Positions 48,890-59,679 of a stretch of 64,000 bases of DNA are shown here, piece after piece. Location: NCBI RefSeq assembly GCF_002775205.1, contig NC_036445.1, positions 6,778,802 to 6,842,801 on the forward strand, written 5' to 3'. Positions within the stretch are counted from its first letter, which is position 1. Every line of letters starts with the position of its first letter. The position numbers and the translations under genes were made by a program. The stretch comes from Xiphophorus maculatus. Taxonomy: Eukaryota; Chordata; Actinopteri; Cyprinodontiformes; Poeciliidae. The notes under the pieces were generated by a model. It made no database searches. It had not been told where the DNA came from and worked only from the letters and a program-made list of their open reading frames with translations.

Positions 48890-50110
48890 GCTTTGCTGTC
48901 ACCTTGCCTCACCCTTCTTTCCCTGCTGATATTTTGTAGCAGACAATCTATGTAACAAGTAAGTACAGACCCCTTCTGTCCCAGAAATGTCATTTAAGTA
49001 TTGGTTTGATCCTGTACAATTACCACTTTAAGAGGAAATGATCAATGTAAAATCAAGATTACACTGTTATTGCCTAAAAATGTGTTTGTGCTTCATGATT
49101 ACAGTGCAGTGAAGCTAAATCCATAGTGTTAACTCTATTTGACCTTATGCTCATCTGAAAACCTTCAGCTCTTTACTACAGACAGAATCCACAACATTAC
49201 TGTCACTGAATTCGAACTTTAAGCAGACATACAGTATATTTCTATAATCTTTATATTATGCCAACAACTTTCAGGGTAATTAATAGTTGTTGCTTTTGTG
49301 TCATGCCAATGTTCAGCAGTCTTGCATATCTGTCTGACCAAAGGTTAGTACATTCAGGCATCGTCAGCCTCTGAGGGACAAAGTAGCTTCTGCTTCAGTT
49401 AGATGTGTCAGAGGTCAATTCTCATAAACGCATTTTAGAGTTTTCTTGAATTATGAATCTTTCACTCAAAGAACAATATTAGGCCATTTATAGTGTTAAA
49501 AGTAGTAAAAGTGCACCCGTCCCTTGAACTTTCTAATGTGTTGTAAAATTGCTACAAGAAACTTGAGTGCATTTTATCTTTCATTGGGGTTTTATGCAAG
49601 AAACCAATGAGAAGTAGCACATGATTTTGAAGCAAAAGGAAGTGGACTGAAGCTTCTCTAAGGAGTCTTTTCTGTACTTTCTTGTAGACGGCATCATTAG
49701 TGGTGTTCCCATTACATACGTGCGCAAAACTTTGTCGATATTCTGCTAAGAGTAGAAAATCACAATTTGTAACTGTGGTGTTTTCATTAACAAAGTAACA
49801 CAATTAAAATCACACGTGAATACGTTTGTCCACGAGATAAGTTGTTAAAAAATATGCATCGCCATCATCCTCCTGCCACTTCCTGTTGTCTTCTTCATTT
49901 CTTCTGCCCATAGTAACAGCCAGTTGTTGATCACATTGTGTGATGCAAAAAAATGTGTTTTCATTTAAGTTTTGAAAAATACACTAATTTTGATACAGCC
50001 AAAAAAACACCTCATCCACGCACAAACACTTTTTAGAAAAAATTAGATTTATTTTATTTTTTTTTATTAATTGCCATTAACAAATTTATTTTTGTGATTC
50101 CAATTGATCA
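48890..50110. other. intergenic DNA between the divergent apoA-IV genes, left part
   Basis: AT-rich unique sequence without a recognised gene; it would hold shared upstream elements of the head-to-head pair if any exist. Confidence 0.45.
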
Positions 50111-50114
50111 ATGG

Positions 50115-50820
50115 AAACACATCTACTGTTGAGTATTTGCCCAGGTGTTAAACAAGTTACTTATACTCCTCCACCATCTCCACTTCTTTTCCACAAATGG
50201 AAGTACTTTTTGACTCTATCTCAAAAACAGTATCCAGAGAGTTTAATATATCCCATAGCACAGTTCAAGATGTCATCCAAGAATGGAAAGAATATATCAC
50301 AGCTGCAAACCAACCAAGATATGGCGATCAGCCAAGAAATCCATACACTGATTTAAAACACAATTAGAAGAATCAATCATCAGGTGTGCTCTCCACAAAT
50401 CTGTGCTCTCAGATTTGTGGAGAGAAGAGAGCCATTGTTGAAATAAAGCCAAACAAGTCCAGTTTGCAGTTTGTAATAAGCTATGTAGGTTGCACAGCTA
50501 ACATGTGGAAGAAATACTCTCGTCAGGTGAGACCGAAAACTAGCTTTTTGTCTAACATGGACAGAGAAGCTGTTTAGATCTGACAAGTAAATAAAATTTT
50601 ACTTATAACACCTTGTAAGATCACATAGTTTTGTCAAGAAAGCTAAAGGAGAAGGAGACTGAGAGGAAATCTTGCTAGAGGCTACAGAAGACATAAAACT
50701 GGGGCGGAGCATTATGTTCCAGCAGGGCACTAACCTAAATATTTTTGGGACAAAGCTGTCCTGGACTGCTTTGTATTTCCCTGACACTCATTTAAAAATA
50801 TCTCCTTTAGTAGTCAACTC
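50115..50820 (+). mobile_element. Tc1-like transposon remnant (family 1)
   Basis: Plus-strand copy with degraded versions of 'cagcacagttcaagatgtcatccaagaatgg' at 50,258, 'aaccaaccaagatatggcgatcagccaag' near 50,308, 'tctgtgctctcagatttgtggaga' at 50,399 and 'aacatgtggaagaaatactctcgtcaggtgagac' at 50,500. It then has 'gggcggagcattatgttccagcagggcac' at 50,701. Broken throughout and internally deleted. It lies between the two apoA-IV genes. Confidence 0.78.
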
Positions 50821-51284
50821 ATAAAACCATTCCAAATAGAAATGTCCAACAGGTACCTCCTGAATAAATAAAAGAAAACCCTTAAATGAGATAAAATTCT
50901 TTAATATTTAGTGAAAACTTAATTCCATTTAGAAAATATCCACCATGGATTCAAGTGGCTAAAATTAAGAAATTAACAATTTAAGTGGATCCATCTTGAT
51001 AGCGCTTAATTCGTGAAGCTTGACCTGAAGACAAAGTCCACAAGTCTAACAGGGTCATCTTAAGTTATCTAGTGACTGGTAGTGCAGGACTATGTTGACA
51101 CCTTAAAAGCTGGACACTTTTAAAGCTTTGTGCAAACAGTTTAGGGAGGAAGTGACACTACTGAAAATTAAAGCAGATTTTTCTGTATATATTTTCCATC
51201 ATTCAGGTATTCAGTGAAAATATATCTTACAAAAAACAGCAGATATAGGAAAAAGAGCTGTTGTGACAGCATGGCAGGGACTCC

Positions 51285-51293
51285 TGGACTTTG
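51285..51293 (-). promoter_or_regulatory. HNF4-type site, plus-strand apoA-IV promoter
   Basis: CAAAGTCCA on the minus strand (TGGACTTTG on the plus strand), 31 bp upstream of the TATA box. Orientation, flanking GGG and position match the other apoA-IV promoter. Confidence 0.65.
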
Positions 51294-51323
51294 GGCTCTT
51301 GACTACAACAGTCATCTGACTTC

Positions 51324-51333
51324 TATATATATA
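51324..51333 (+). promoter_or_regulatory. apoa4: TATA box, plus-strand apoA-IV
   Basis: TATATATATA, about 35-45 bp upstream of a short noncoding exon that ends at a gtaagc donor (exon end 51368). Confidence 0.75.
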
Positions 51334-51519
51334 CACGAAAGCAACACTGAGACACAGTTACTAACACGGTAAGCCCTGAAAGATACACACGCCCCAAAGC
51401 AGGTGAGACAAGCACTGCGCTTCAGACTACATATTTACAGAAAAATCTAAAAGTGTTGATGTCGCCTTATTAGTAGGAATTGCTTATTAAATATTAATGT
51501 CTTTCAGCAGGTTGCAGTC

Positions 51520-52536
51520 ATGAAGGTGTTTGTGTTGCTAATCGCTGCAGTGCTCTCTGGTAAGATGCTCTTATTTAAACACAGAAATTCAAAGAGTAAG
51601 AATAAAATAAACAAGGACTGATAACAATAACAACAAATAAATAAATAGTAATAAAATAAATTAGGTCTGAAAATAACCTTTATTGACATCTTTATTTTGG
51701 AAGGTTGCAATGCCAACCTCTTCTATGCTGATGCTCCAAAGCCAAAGTTAGAAGTGTTGACTGATGCTTTCTGGGACTACATTGCCAAGGCCACACAAAC
51801 AGCTGATGATACTCTGGAGATGATTAGGAGCTCACCAATTGGACAGGAAGTTAAGTAAGTTGCGTGAGGGACAGTTGGAGGGGGGAGGCTTATATTCTGC
51901 AGCATGTTACACAATCGTAGATTTCCTGACAGTCATTTTGTTTTGTTTTGGTCATCTAGTGCCCGCTTGACAGAGAGTGCTGACTTAGCCAGCAAGTATG
52001 CTGTGACCCTGCAGCAGCAACTTTCCCCCGCAGCCGAGGACCTGATGAACAAGATCACCACAGAGGCTGACATGCTGAAAAGCGTGCTGACCCAAGAGCT
52101 CAGCTCCGTCAGAGGCAAACTGGAGCCCTACACAGAGAACATGAAGGCCCAGATCCAGCAGAGAGTTGAGCAGCTCAAGCAGGAGCTGGCTCCCTACGCA
52201 GACTCGCTGGACTCTGAGGCGCTGAGGTCCACTTTGATTCAAAAGAGCGAAGAGCTGAAGACCAACCTGGAGCAGAGCGTGAAGGACCTGCAGGCTCAAC
52301 TGGGGCCCTACACAGATGACCTGAAGCAAAAGGTTGACCTGCACCTGGAAGCGTTCCAGAAAAGCGTAGCCCCCATGACCGAGAAGGTCCAGGTAGAACT
52401 GACCCAGAGAGCCAGTCTGGTGAAGCAAATTGTGGCTCCCTATGCTGAGGACCTGAGAGAGAAACTGGACCCCTACGCTCAGGACCTCCAGTCCCAGCTC
52501 ATGTCTCTCTACCAGTCATTTGTCGAAGCCAACTAA
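51520..52536 (+). CDS. apoa4: apolipoprotein A-IV, plus-strand copy
   Basis: Three coding exons, 51520-51559, 51704-51854 and 51960-52536, have lengths of 40, 151 and 577 bp, identical to those of the minus-strand copy, and also encode 255 residues. The start is MKVFVLLIAAVLSG, then the same CNANLFYADAPKP. The helical repeat exon keeps LEPYTENM, LAPYADSL, LGPYTDDL, VAPMTEKV, VAPYAEDL and LDPYAQDL, and ends LYQSFVEAN. Most residues agree with the other copy but the signal peptide and C-terminus differ, so the duplication is not recent. The introns are much shorter (144 and 105 bp). The polyadenylation signal is at 52797-52802. It is arranged head-to-head with its paralogue, about 2.5 kb between TATA boxes. 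It could be named apoa4a or apoa4b in a species with full annotation. Confidence 0.94.
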
Positions 52537-52829
52537 GTCATCTTCAGCCTCTGCAGACATAGTTTAACACAATCCTGAAAAAGCGTTCCACCACCAACCA
52601 TATGGAGGATGAACATCGAGATACCAATGTTGTACTGTAAATGAAACCAAACTGTCTGAATATCCACGTTATATTTATTGCTGAGTACTGAAAAAGAAGC
52701 AAGACCCTGCACTTGACCACATGTATATATATGCTGTTTATTCTGTGTTGTGGAAAAAAATTGTGAGCATTTTTGTAATTTCTTTAAGTTATCTAAAATA
52801 AAATACTACGTAAAAATGTCTGAACTTTG

Positions 52830-55640
52830 TCCATCTGTGTATAAATGCAATTATATAAGAGACTGTAGTGGGAAGATATTTGCTCTTTCATAAATCACAC
52901 ACCTCTCATTAACTACCACAAAGACATGTGCTGTGTTTTTCCCAAGAGGCAACAAGTATTTTGACTTTATACTCTTTGCCTCAACATGTTTTGGCTTGTA
53001 TCACAGTTTCGCCTTGGAGTTTCTCCACAGGCTCCCTATTGTTTTTGCCATGAAAGCGTTAGTGTGTTATCACTAAAGAAATCTTACTCAAAAAGACGTG
53101 ATGGACCAACACGATTGTGAGAGAAAGTAAGATAAGCAGATGTCTTCACATATAAAATATTTTGGTAAAAATACATGCCTAACTTTCACACTACATGCTT
53201 GTTTTGATGCTGTTTTAGATTGTGTAATCTACCTTTTTCTCCTTTCAGTCCACCCCCTCACCTCCATGCTGACAGTGCCAGCATCCAACGTGGAGGGTTA
53301 GAGTCCAGCAATGATAGAGCAAACATGCACGCGCACACAACACGTTTGTACTCCACTAGCATCAAAAAACACATTACAAAATATATTTCACAATGTTGTT
53401 AAAATGTTGTCTTGTTAACAGTTTTGACAGAAGGTTTTACACATTTAAAAAAAAAATTTTTTTACATTTTTTCACACAAAAAGCTGTAATACTTGATTCC
53501 AGGCTGAGAGCACAAACATTTTAACCAAACACACCCATTTGTATGAGGTAAAGATAAAGTTTGTGTTTTTGTTATCTCTTTAAACAGTGTAATTATCCGA
53601 AAATGTTAGCTCCAGGGAAATTCTAAGAAGAAAGAAGCTAACTGAAACCCTGTGAGGCTCTGCAATGGCAAATCTTATCTTCCATTTTCATGTTCCAGCC
53701 TGTTTTATTGCTGATTAGAGCTGTTCGTGGTGCCTTATCAGTCAGTGTGAGGCATTAAGAACTTGGTCCAAATGGCCACGGTAAAGGCAGCTGTTGGTAC
53801 AATGAGAAGTTAAAAAATCTGGGGCATGATGTGAGTTTTCTAGAACATGACGTGGCACGCAAATAAGAAACTTGGTTTTGTTTCAATGGTGGTAAGAAGT
53901 CATTACTTGTGAATTAGTTCCAGTTTTAAAGAGACCCAGTGCCAATAAAGACCAGAAAGGGTTGTAGATCAGTGGTTTGTAGCAGACCCTCAAACATTTT
54001 CCCCTTTGTGGTTTTACAAGACTTACAAGCAAATAACAAAACCTGAAAATTTGAGAAGAGAGAAAACAGAAACTCAACTGTGCACCCTAGTGGCAGTAAA
54101 ATATATTACCGTTTCACATTTATGAAGCATTAATGAGAATTTACAAGAGATTACACAAATGAGAACAAAAGCAGGTGTGAAATAATAATTTGAAAGAAAT
54201 GTTAGAATTAGACAAATGCTGTTTTTGATACAAAATGTTCCAACAACCCAGTGAAAAGGGACGGCAAAAAAAGGGGAATTCAGTCTTATATGCCACGTCA
54301 CCTTTGCTGTGGATTTCATTAAAAAGAGAACGCCAATTTAAAGAAAAACATTTGAAAAGATGGACACTAAAAAGAGGATAATAGTAATTTAGGTTTAAAA
54401 GACATATATCATCAATTCTAAAGATTTGTTTCTTTCAGTTGTGGTCAGGCTAGCTATGATGACTTTCCTGACCAAAATCAAGAAATGTGTATAAAAGCAT
54501 CAAAGACAAAAAAAAATAAGCACAGCAGAGAATGCAAATGAAGGTCGTCGAAAGGTGATGTATCTGCATAAACCAATGACCAACAAGGCAAAAGTAACTT
54601 TAGATTTATACAGTGACAAGGAGTTCTAGAGAAATGCCAACTGAGTGCAGCAGCTTGGAGACTTAACAAACTGGCACCATACTCAGGGATTTAAAAGCAC
54701 TCTCCAACACACAGGCCGCTTGTGCTTCACCATAGTTTTAAATAACTGCTTGCAATACAAACTAATTCAAAGGAATGACATTTTGGCAACATTCAGGTTA
54801 AATGTTGTACTCTAAAGCCAGTTGTTGTTAGTACCTTCATTTTCCTTGATAACTGTGTAGCTTTGTATGAGGTAGTTTTGTTATGGTTCTGTAAATCTCA
54901 TTTTCTCCACTTAGTCAGTCTATGTGTGGGAAAGCTGTCAAAACTTTCTCTTGATGTCTCAACATTTGACACACCACCTGAGTACCTGTGTTAATTGCTA
55001 AGGTTGCTGTTGTAGATCTATTAACTCAAAATGAATAAAAGCATTTAAAGTTATATTTTCTCTGTTTATTCATGAACCAGCCCAACAAGTTCGAATTTGG
55101 TTTTGCTCTTTAATGCACTTTTTCCTGTTATATTGTACTATATTTATTGAACAATTGAGACTGTTTCTACAGTTTAACTTAGCATTTGACTGCAGAACTG
55201 GATTCCCATGATTAAGGGGGAACCTTTCAAATCGATAGAAGGTGTTACACTGCCACCCCGTGTTGAAATTGTGGCACAGCAGCTTAACCTAATCAACTCT
55301 AACTTTAATCTGAAGTTACTATTAAGTAGATTAAGTTCAATTGTTAACAAATTTGTCAGCCACATTTGTCAGAATAGTGTTATTGCACTCTCAACCTGAT
55401 GTCACATTTGTGGCTCTAAGGCCTGATTTAAAAGATAGCCATCTTCAAACACATGACCCGCTGTGCCTTATGGATGTTATTGGATGATTATTGGATGAGA
55501 ACCTTGCAATCAAAACCAAAGTCAAAGGATAGTGGTTATCATCTCTCAATTTACGTATTCATGTTATTTGCGGAAATTTGTAAATATATTATAGTGGCAC
55601 ATGTTGCAATGCTGACCAGTAATGAGAAACAGCATGTTAT
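52830..55640. other. intergenic DNA after the apolipoprotein cluster
   Basis: AT-rich unique sequence without a recognised gene or complete repeat. Confidence 0.5.
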
Positions 55641-55717
55641 TTATTACATTACCTACGGTGGCCGACAGGTGCAAATGCGCAGCAAAAGAGAAAACATGCA
55701 AACAAAAAAGAAGACAC

Positions 55718-55830
55718 CCCCGAATGAAATGCAGCAAACAAAAAGAGAGACGCAAACACCCCCGAATGAAATGCAGCAAACAAAAAGAGAGACGCAAACA
55801 CCCCCGAATGAAATGCAGCAAACAAAAAGT
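55718..55830. repeat. 42-bp minisatellite, left arm (about 2.7 copies)
   Basis: Unit core 'gaatgaaatgcagcaaacaa' followed by 'aaagagagacgcaaacaccccc', total 42 bp. Three core copies are present. It is the complement of the right-arm array. Confidence 0.92.
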
Positions 55831-55911
55831 GTTGAAAACGGAAGTGCTCCAGACCACTAGGGGGAGTCAAAGAAAATAGCATTCATTTCTATGGGACCAG
55901 ATGCAAGATTC

Positions 55912-56372
55912 TTCTTCTTCTTCTTCTTGGTATTTATTGGCGGTTGGCAACAAACTTACAGTAGCATTACCGCCACTTACCAGTATGGAGTGTGGTTCGA
56001 GATGGTCTATAAACTTTCACTTTCTACCTTTTCCCTCCATTAACTCCTGATTAAACATACCCCCACACATACACACCTGCTTATATTATCCAACTTGCTT
56101 ATAACTTTATATACCCCTCTTTGATATTCTTTACACATTCACACCCAACTTGCTCTACTCATATCCTATGAAATAGCTTTGTTTTTTTAAGATACCGAAT
56201 AATTATTTGAATATGTCTACTCCCGAAATCTCTCCTCAAAAATTCTATTAAATTAAACCTTTCTTTAATACCTACACACTCTCTCAGCATGCATCTTCTC
56301 TCTTCTTCATACTTACAACACTCTAAAATAACATGCTCTATTGTTTCAGACTTCTCACAATAATCACACTTT
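55912..56372 (-). mobile_element. 5'-truncated LINE fragment inserted in the foldback element
   Basis: About 461 bp, minus strand, flanked by the 15-bp duplication 'ccagatgcaagattc' (55897-55911 and 56373-56387). Its coding part is the C-terminal end of a LINE open reading frame with a Cys-Cys-His-Cys knuckle, 'CDYCEKSETIEHVILECCKY', then 'RECVGIKERFNLIEFLRRDF'. The 3' end on the minus strand carries '...ccaataaataccaag' and a (GAA)n tail, as in I/Nimb-like fish LINEs. The open frame is short and contiguous and the flanking duplication is perfect, so the insertion is young. Confidence 0.85.
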
Positions 56373-56504
56373 CCAGATGCAAGATTCAGAGAGATACCTT
56401 TACTTTCTTTCAAATTTCTTTCTCTGAATCTTGCATCTGGTCCCATAGAAATGAATACTATTTTCTTTGACTCCCCCTAGTGGTCTGGAGCACTTCCGTT
56501 TTCA

Positions 56505-56835
56505 ACACTTTTTGTTTGCTGCATTTCATTCGGGGGTGTTTGCGTCTCTCTTTTTGTTTGCTGCATTTCATTCGGGGGTGTTTGCGTCTCTCTTTTTGTT
56601 TGCTGCATTTCATTCGGGGGTGTTTGCGTCTCTCTTTTTGTTTGCTGCATTTCATTCGGGGTGTTTGCGTCTCTCTTTTTGTTTGCTGCATTTCATTCGG
56701 GGGTGTTTGCGTCTCTCTTTTTGTTTGCTGCATTTCATTCGGGGGTGTTTGCGTCTCTCTTTTTGTTTGCTGCATTTCATTCGGGGGTGTTTGCGTCTCT
56801 CTTTTTGTTTGCTGCATTTCATTCGGGGGTGTCTT
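56505..56835. repeat. 42-bp minisatellite, right arm (about 7.5 copies)
   Basis: Eight cores 'gcatttcattcgggg' begin at 56521, 56563, 56605, 56647, 56688, 56730, 56772 and 56814. The spacing is 42 bp except once, 41 bp, where one G is missing. Because 42 is divisible by three, several reading frames stay open for more than 140 codons; these frames are repeat artefacts. Confidence 0.95.
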
Positions 56836-56939
56836 CTGTTTTGTTTGCATGTTTTCTCTTTTGCTACGCATTTGCACCTGTCGGCCACCGTACATTACAG
56901 AGCTGAAACATTTTAACATGAAAAATTAGTAGAAATACA

Positions 56940-58390
56940 AAACCAATAGTTTAAAGGGAATCAACAAAACTGAAACAGTTATATTGTGCTCAGAGGTCAG
57001 TTTTTGAGATGGTCACTGTTTGTTTTTTCATGCCGCCGTATCGCTCTTCGGGAGGTTTTCATGTAGTTCTTCAGCCCAGTAAAGGTGAGTTTATCCAACA
57101 TTTTTTTACTTGTAAAGTCTCTGGTAATGAATATGTCCTTCTGAAACCGGTGGGAGATGGATGAAGATAGAGAAGAACCTCACCTCAGAGTGTGCTCTCA
57201 TTCATGAATCCAATCAATCACATTTATTTTATAGTCTCAGTCACCTCTTTAATCGTTTATTACACCCGTAATGTAAGTAATCAGTTTCCATAAAAGATGT
57301 GCTATGTTTTACCTTCTTGCATAATATATTGAACCGTGCTAATAAAACTGTCACAAAACTGTAGGGAAGCAGCCAGAGCTGAGCTGTGCAGTACCTCTAC
57401 TGCCCTCTTCTGTACAGAGACTGCAAGCACCAAACACTGGCTAAAAATTAGATTGTCAGATGTTGTGGAGTATGAATTGATTTCTTTGATCAGACAAAAT
57501 AAAACTGGAAACTCAAAACAGGACTTTCCATCTAAAAATGAAGAAAAATAAAGGGAACAGAGACGTCCAGGGATGTCATCTCTGGATTGTATAATCTCTC
57601 TAAGGAAGCAGTACTGTCTGTCCACCCATTGCTAAAACAAACAAAGGAGACCATTTCAAATAATTGAAAACATTTTTCCACCTCTAATTTTGCAGCATGC
57701 TGTTTACCTCAATTCTGGGGGGAAAAACTAGTTTCTAAGATTGAAAATATGTTTAAACATGGGTACTTGGTGGCTTAAGGTAAAGGACATATTTTTATTA
57801 GATATGTGTGATCTTTTGCTTTGCAAAGGTTGAACAGTTAGTCGTATGCCGTTTCTTTTTATCAAATACATTTGAGATGTTATTTTCACTGCACACACAC
57901 AAAAAAAATCTAATAATTTCTTCACCAGAGTTGGTGATGCTGCCACCATCTTTGAGATTATGTATTATTTCAAATAATAACACATTTTCCTTTGGGATTT
58001 TGGTAGAGTTAACCAAACTTGGATGTTTTATTTGAAAGAAAAATTCTCAATAGTTCATATATATGGAAAAAAGGTGAAGTTGTGGTCATATGAACATAAC
58101 CAGCACAGGTCAGCTTCTTTGAACACTTTATGCCTTGTCTATTCACTGGTGTTAGAGAAATATACACTTTTCTTTTCTGTTGGTAAAGTTTATTTACAAT
58201 GCTGTGTTTTTTTTGTATTTTTGTCCTCATTGATACTTTTGTACAGTGAGTTAATTTGATTTTATTTGAAGGATACAAATAAGCAAATATCAATAAACAC
58301 CTACTAAAACAACTTAATTTTATTCATAGTTCATCACATTCTCTATAACAAGTGTCACATGTGAACTCAAGAAGACTGAATGTACAAACT
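56940..58390. other. intergenic DNA between foldback and hAT elements
   Basis: No gene recognised. A 107-codon minus-strand frame at 57,302-57,625 begins MDRQYCFLREIIQSRDDI; it shows no domain known to me and no splice partner. The rest is AT-rich. Confidence 0.4.
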
Positions 58391-58402
58391 ATTAGTTTAA
58401 GG

Positions 58403-59659
58403 CAGGGGTGTCCAAACCTTTTGCAAAGAGGGCCAGATTTGATAAAGTGAAGATGCCCGGGGGCCAATAGTTTGTTCGGACATTTTTTAACTGCAAAAGT
58501 GTCATGCAAATACACACTGTTATAAAACAATTTTCATTGTCACAATTATCTTTATTTTTCAAATGACAAAATAACCAAATATAAGCCACTCAGGCAGATG
58601 AGAACAACTCTAAAAACACAAATTTTGCCTTTCATTCATATCTGGAGAGTCAGATAACATTGAACAAACTGTATGAAATACCTTAAATTTGCATGAGTTT
58701 AAAAATATCTTTGCCTCAAGAACATTTTAAACAGGAGTTATAAGTAATGCAAAGTTGTCTGTTATTATTAAATCTTAAAACAAGTGAATTTTGCTCTTGT
58801 CATTTACAATATCTTTCAGAAAGTAATAGTTTGTGTCACATCTACAAGTTCATAACCAAATCTTACTCAAGAGTTTAATAAAAATAAGTGCCATAATTCC
58901 AGGTGCATAAATGTTCGATTGGCTCTTCACTGTTGATAGTGACAGATGTTACCGTTCAAAATAATCAATTTCATGTCCTCAACTCTCAGTGCCACACTGT
59001 TACGTGCCAGGCAAACATTCGCAAATTCTTGCTTCTTCTCAGGGCAAAATGTTCTCCACCATTTTCATAACACAGTTTTGATAAATGTACCTTCAGTAAA
59101 AGGTTTGCCATGTTTAGCTATTAACATTAACATCGTAGCTTTCTTTGGTGGTATTTTCTTTTGACTCACAGGCCCGCGTGAAGAATTGCCGTTGTGATTA
59201 CAGTGCAGCTTGGAGCTGCTTCACTTTTTCAGCACGGTCACTTCCTGTTAGCTTGTTGTATGTGTTAGCATGTTTAGTCTGGTAGTGTCTCTTTACGTTG
59301 AAATCCTTAAACAAGGCAACCGTCTCATTACAAATTAGACGAGCACAATTGCCTTGATTTTCAGTGAAGAAGTATTGTAATTCCCATCTCTCTTGAAAGC
59401 GGCAGCCCTCACTGTCAACTTGTTTTCTTTGCAGTGGCCATGGCAGAAATGAGCGGAGAGGGGTTCGCTGCACTATTAAAGTGGTGCTGCCACCATTTGG
59501 TGAAAGGAGGAATTACAGTTTCAAGTTTTATGATTTATTTATTCTGTTTGACAGTGCAGTCGGGCCATAAATAATACATTGTAAGACCGAAGCTGCTGGC
59601 CGTATGAAATCTGACCGCGGGCCGTGATTGGCCCTCGGGCCGGACTTTGGACATACCTG
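58403..59659 (-). mobile_element. non-autonomous hAT transposon with N-terminal transposase exon
   Basis: 1,257 bp with ends CAGGGGTGTCCAAA and (inverted) CAGGTATGTCCAAA and a perfect 8-bp target duplication 'gtttaagg' (58395-58402 and 59660-59667). On the minus strand, 59473-59198 encodes a 91-residue frame with 'FQERWELQYFFTENQGNCA', 'NVKRHYQTKHANTYNKLTG' and 'DRAEKVKQLQAAL'. It resembles the BED-type N-terminus of hAT transposases related to GTF2IRD2/Charlie-like proteins. The catalytic and dimerisation domains are absent. It is a deletion derivative, and the open frame and perfect duplication suggest modest age. Confidence 0.9.
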
Positions 59660-59679
59660 GTTTAAGGTCATGCACATTG

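Larger units (their letters stand above)
55654..56892. mobile_element. foldback element with minisatellite arms
   Basis: A large inverted repeat. The left arm starts TACGGTGGCCGACAGGTGCA at 55,654 and the right arm ends with its complement at 56,892. Each arm contains copies of a 42-bp unit (3 cores left, 8 right), then a unique stretch of about 95 bp that is nearly identical between arms (one difference seen, agCattc/agTattc). The centre 'agagagatacctttactttctttcaaatttctttctct' is itself partly palindromic. 'cattac' occurs just outside both ends and may be the target duplication. No transposase frame exists. It is a foldback-type DNA element or an inverted duplication of a minisatellite. The family is not recognised. 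Confidence 0.8.

Noticed and set aside
51985-52428. 147-codon minus-strand open frame
   Set aside because: Antisense shadow of the plus-strand apoA-IV repeat exon.
55717-56835. CRISPR-like array
   Set aside because: The repeat is a head-to-tail 42-bp minisatellite without unique spacers, in a vertebrate genome.
57302-57625. 107-codon minus-strand open frame
   Set aside because: No recognised motif, signal peptide or partner exon; length alone is within chance for AT-poor patches. Transcript data could revive it.
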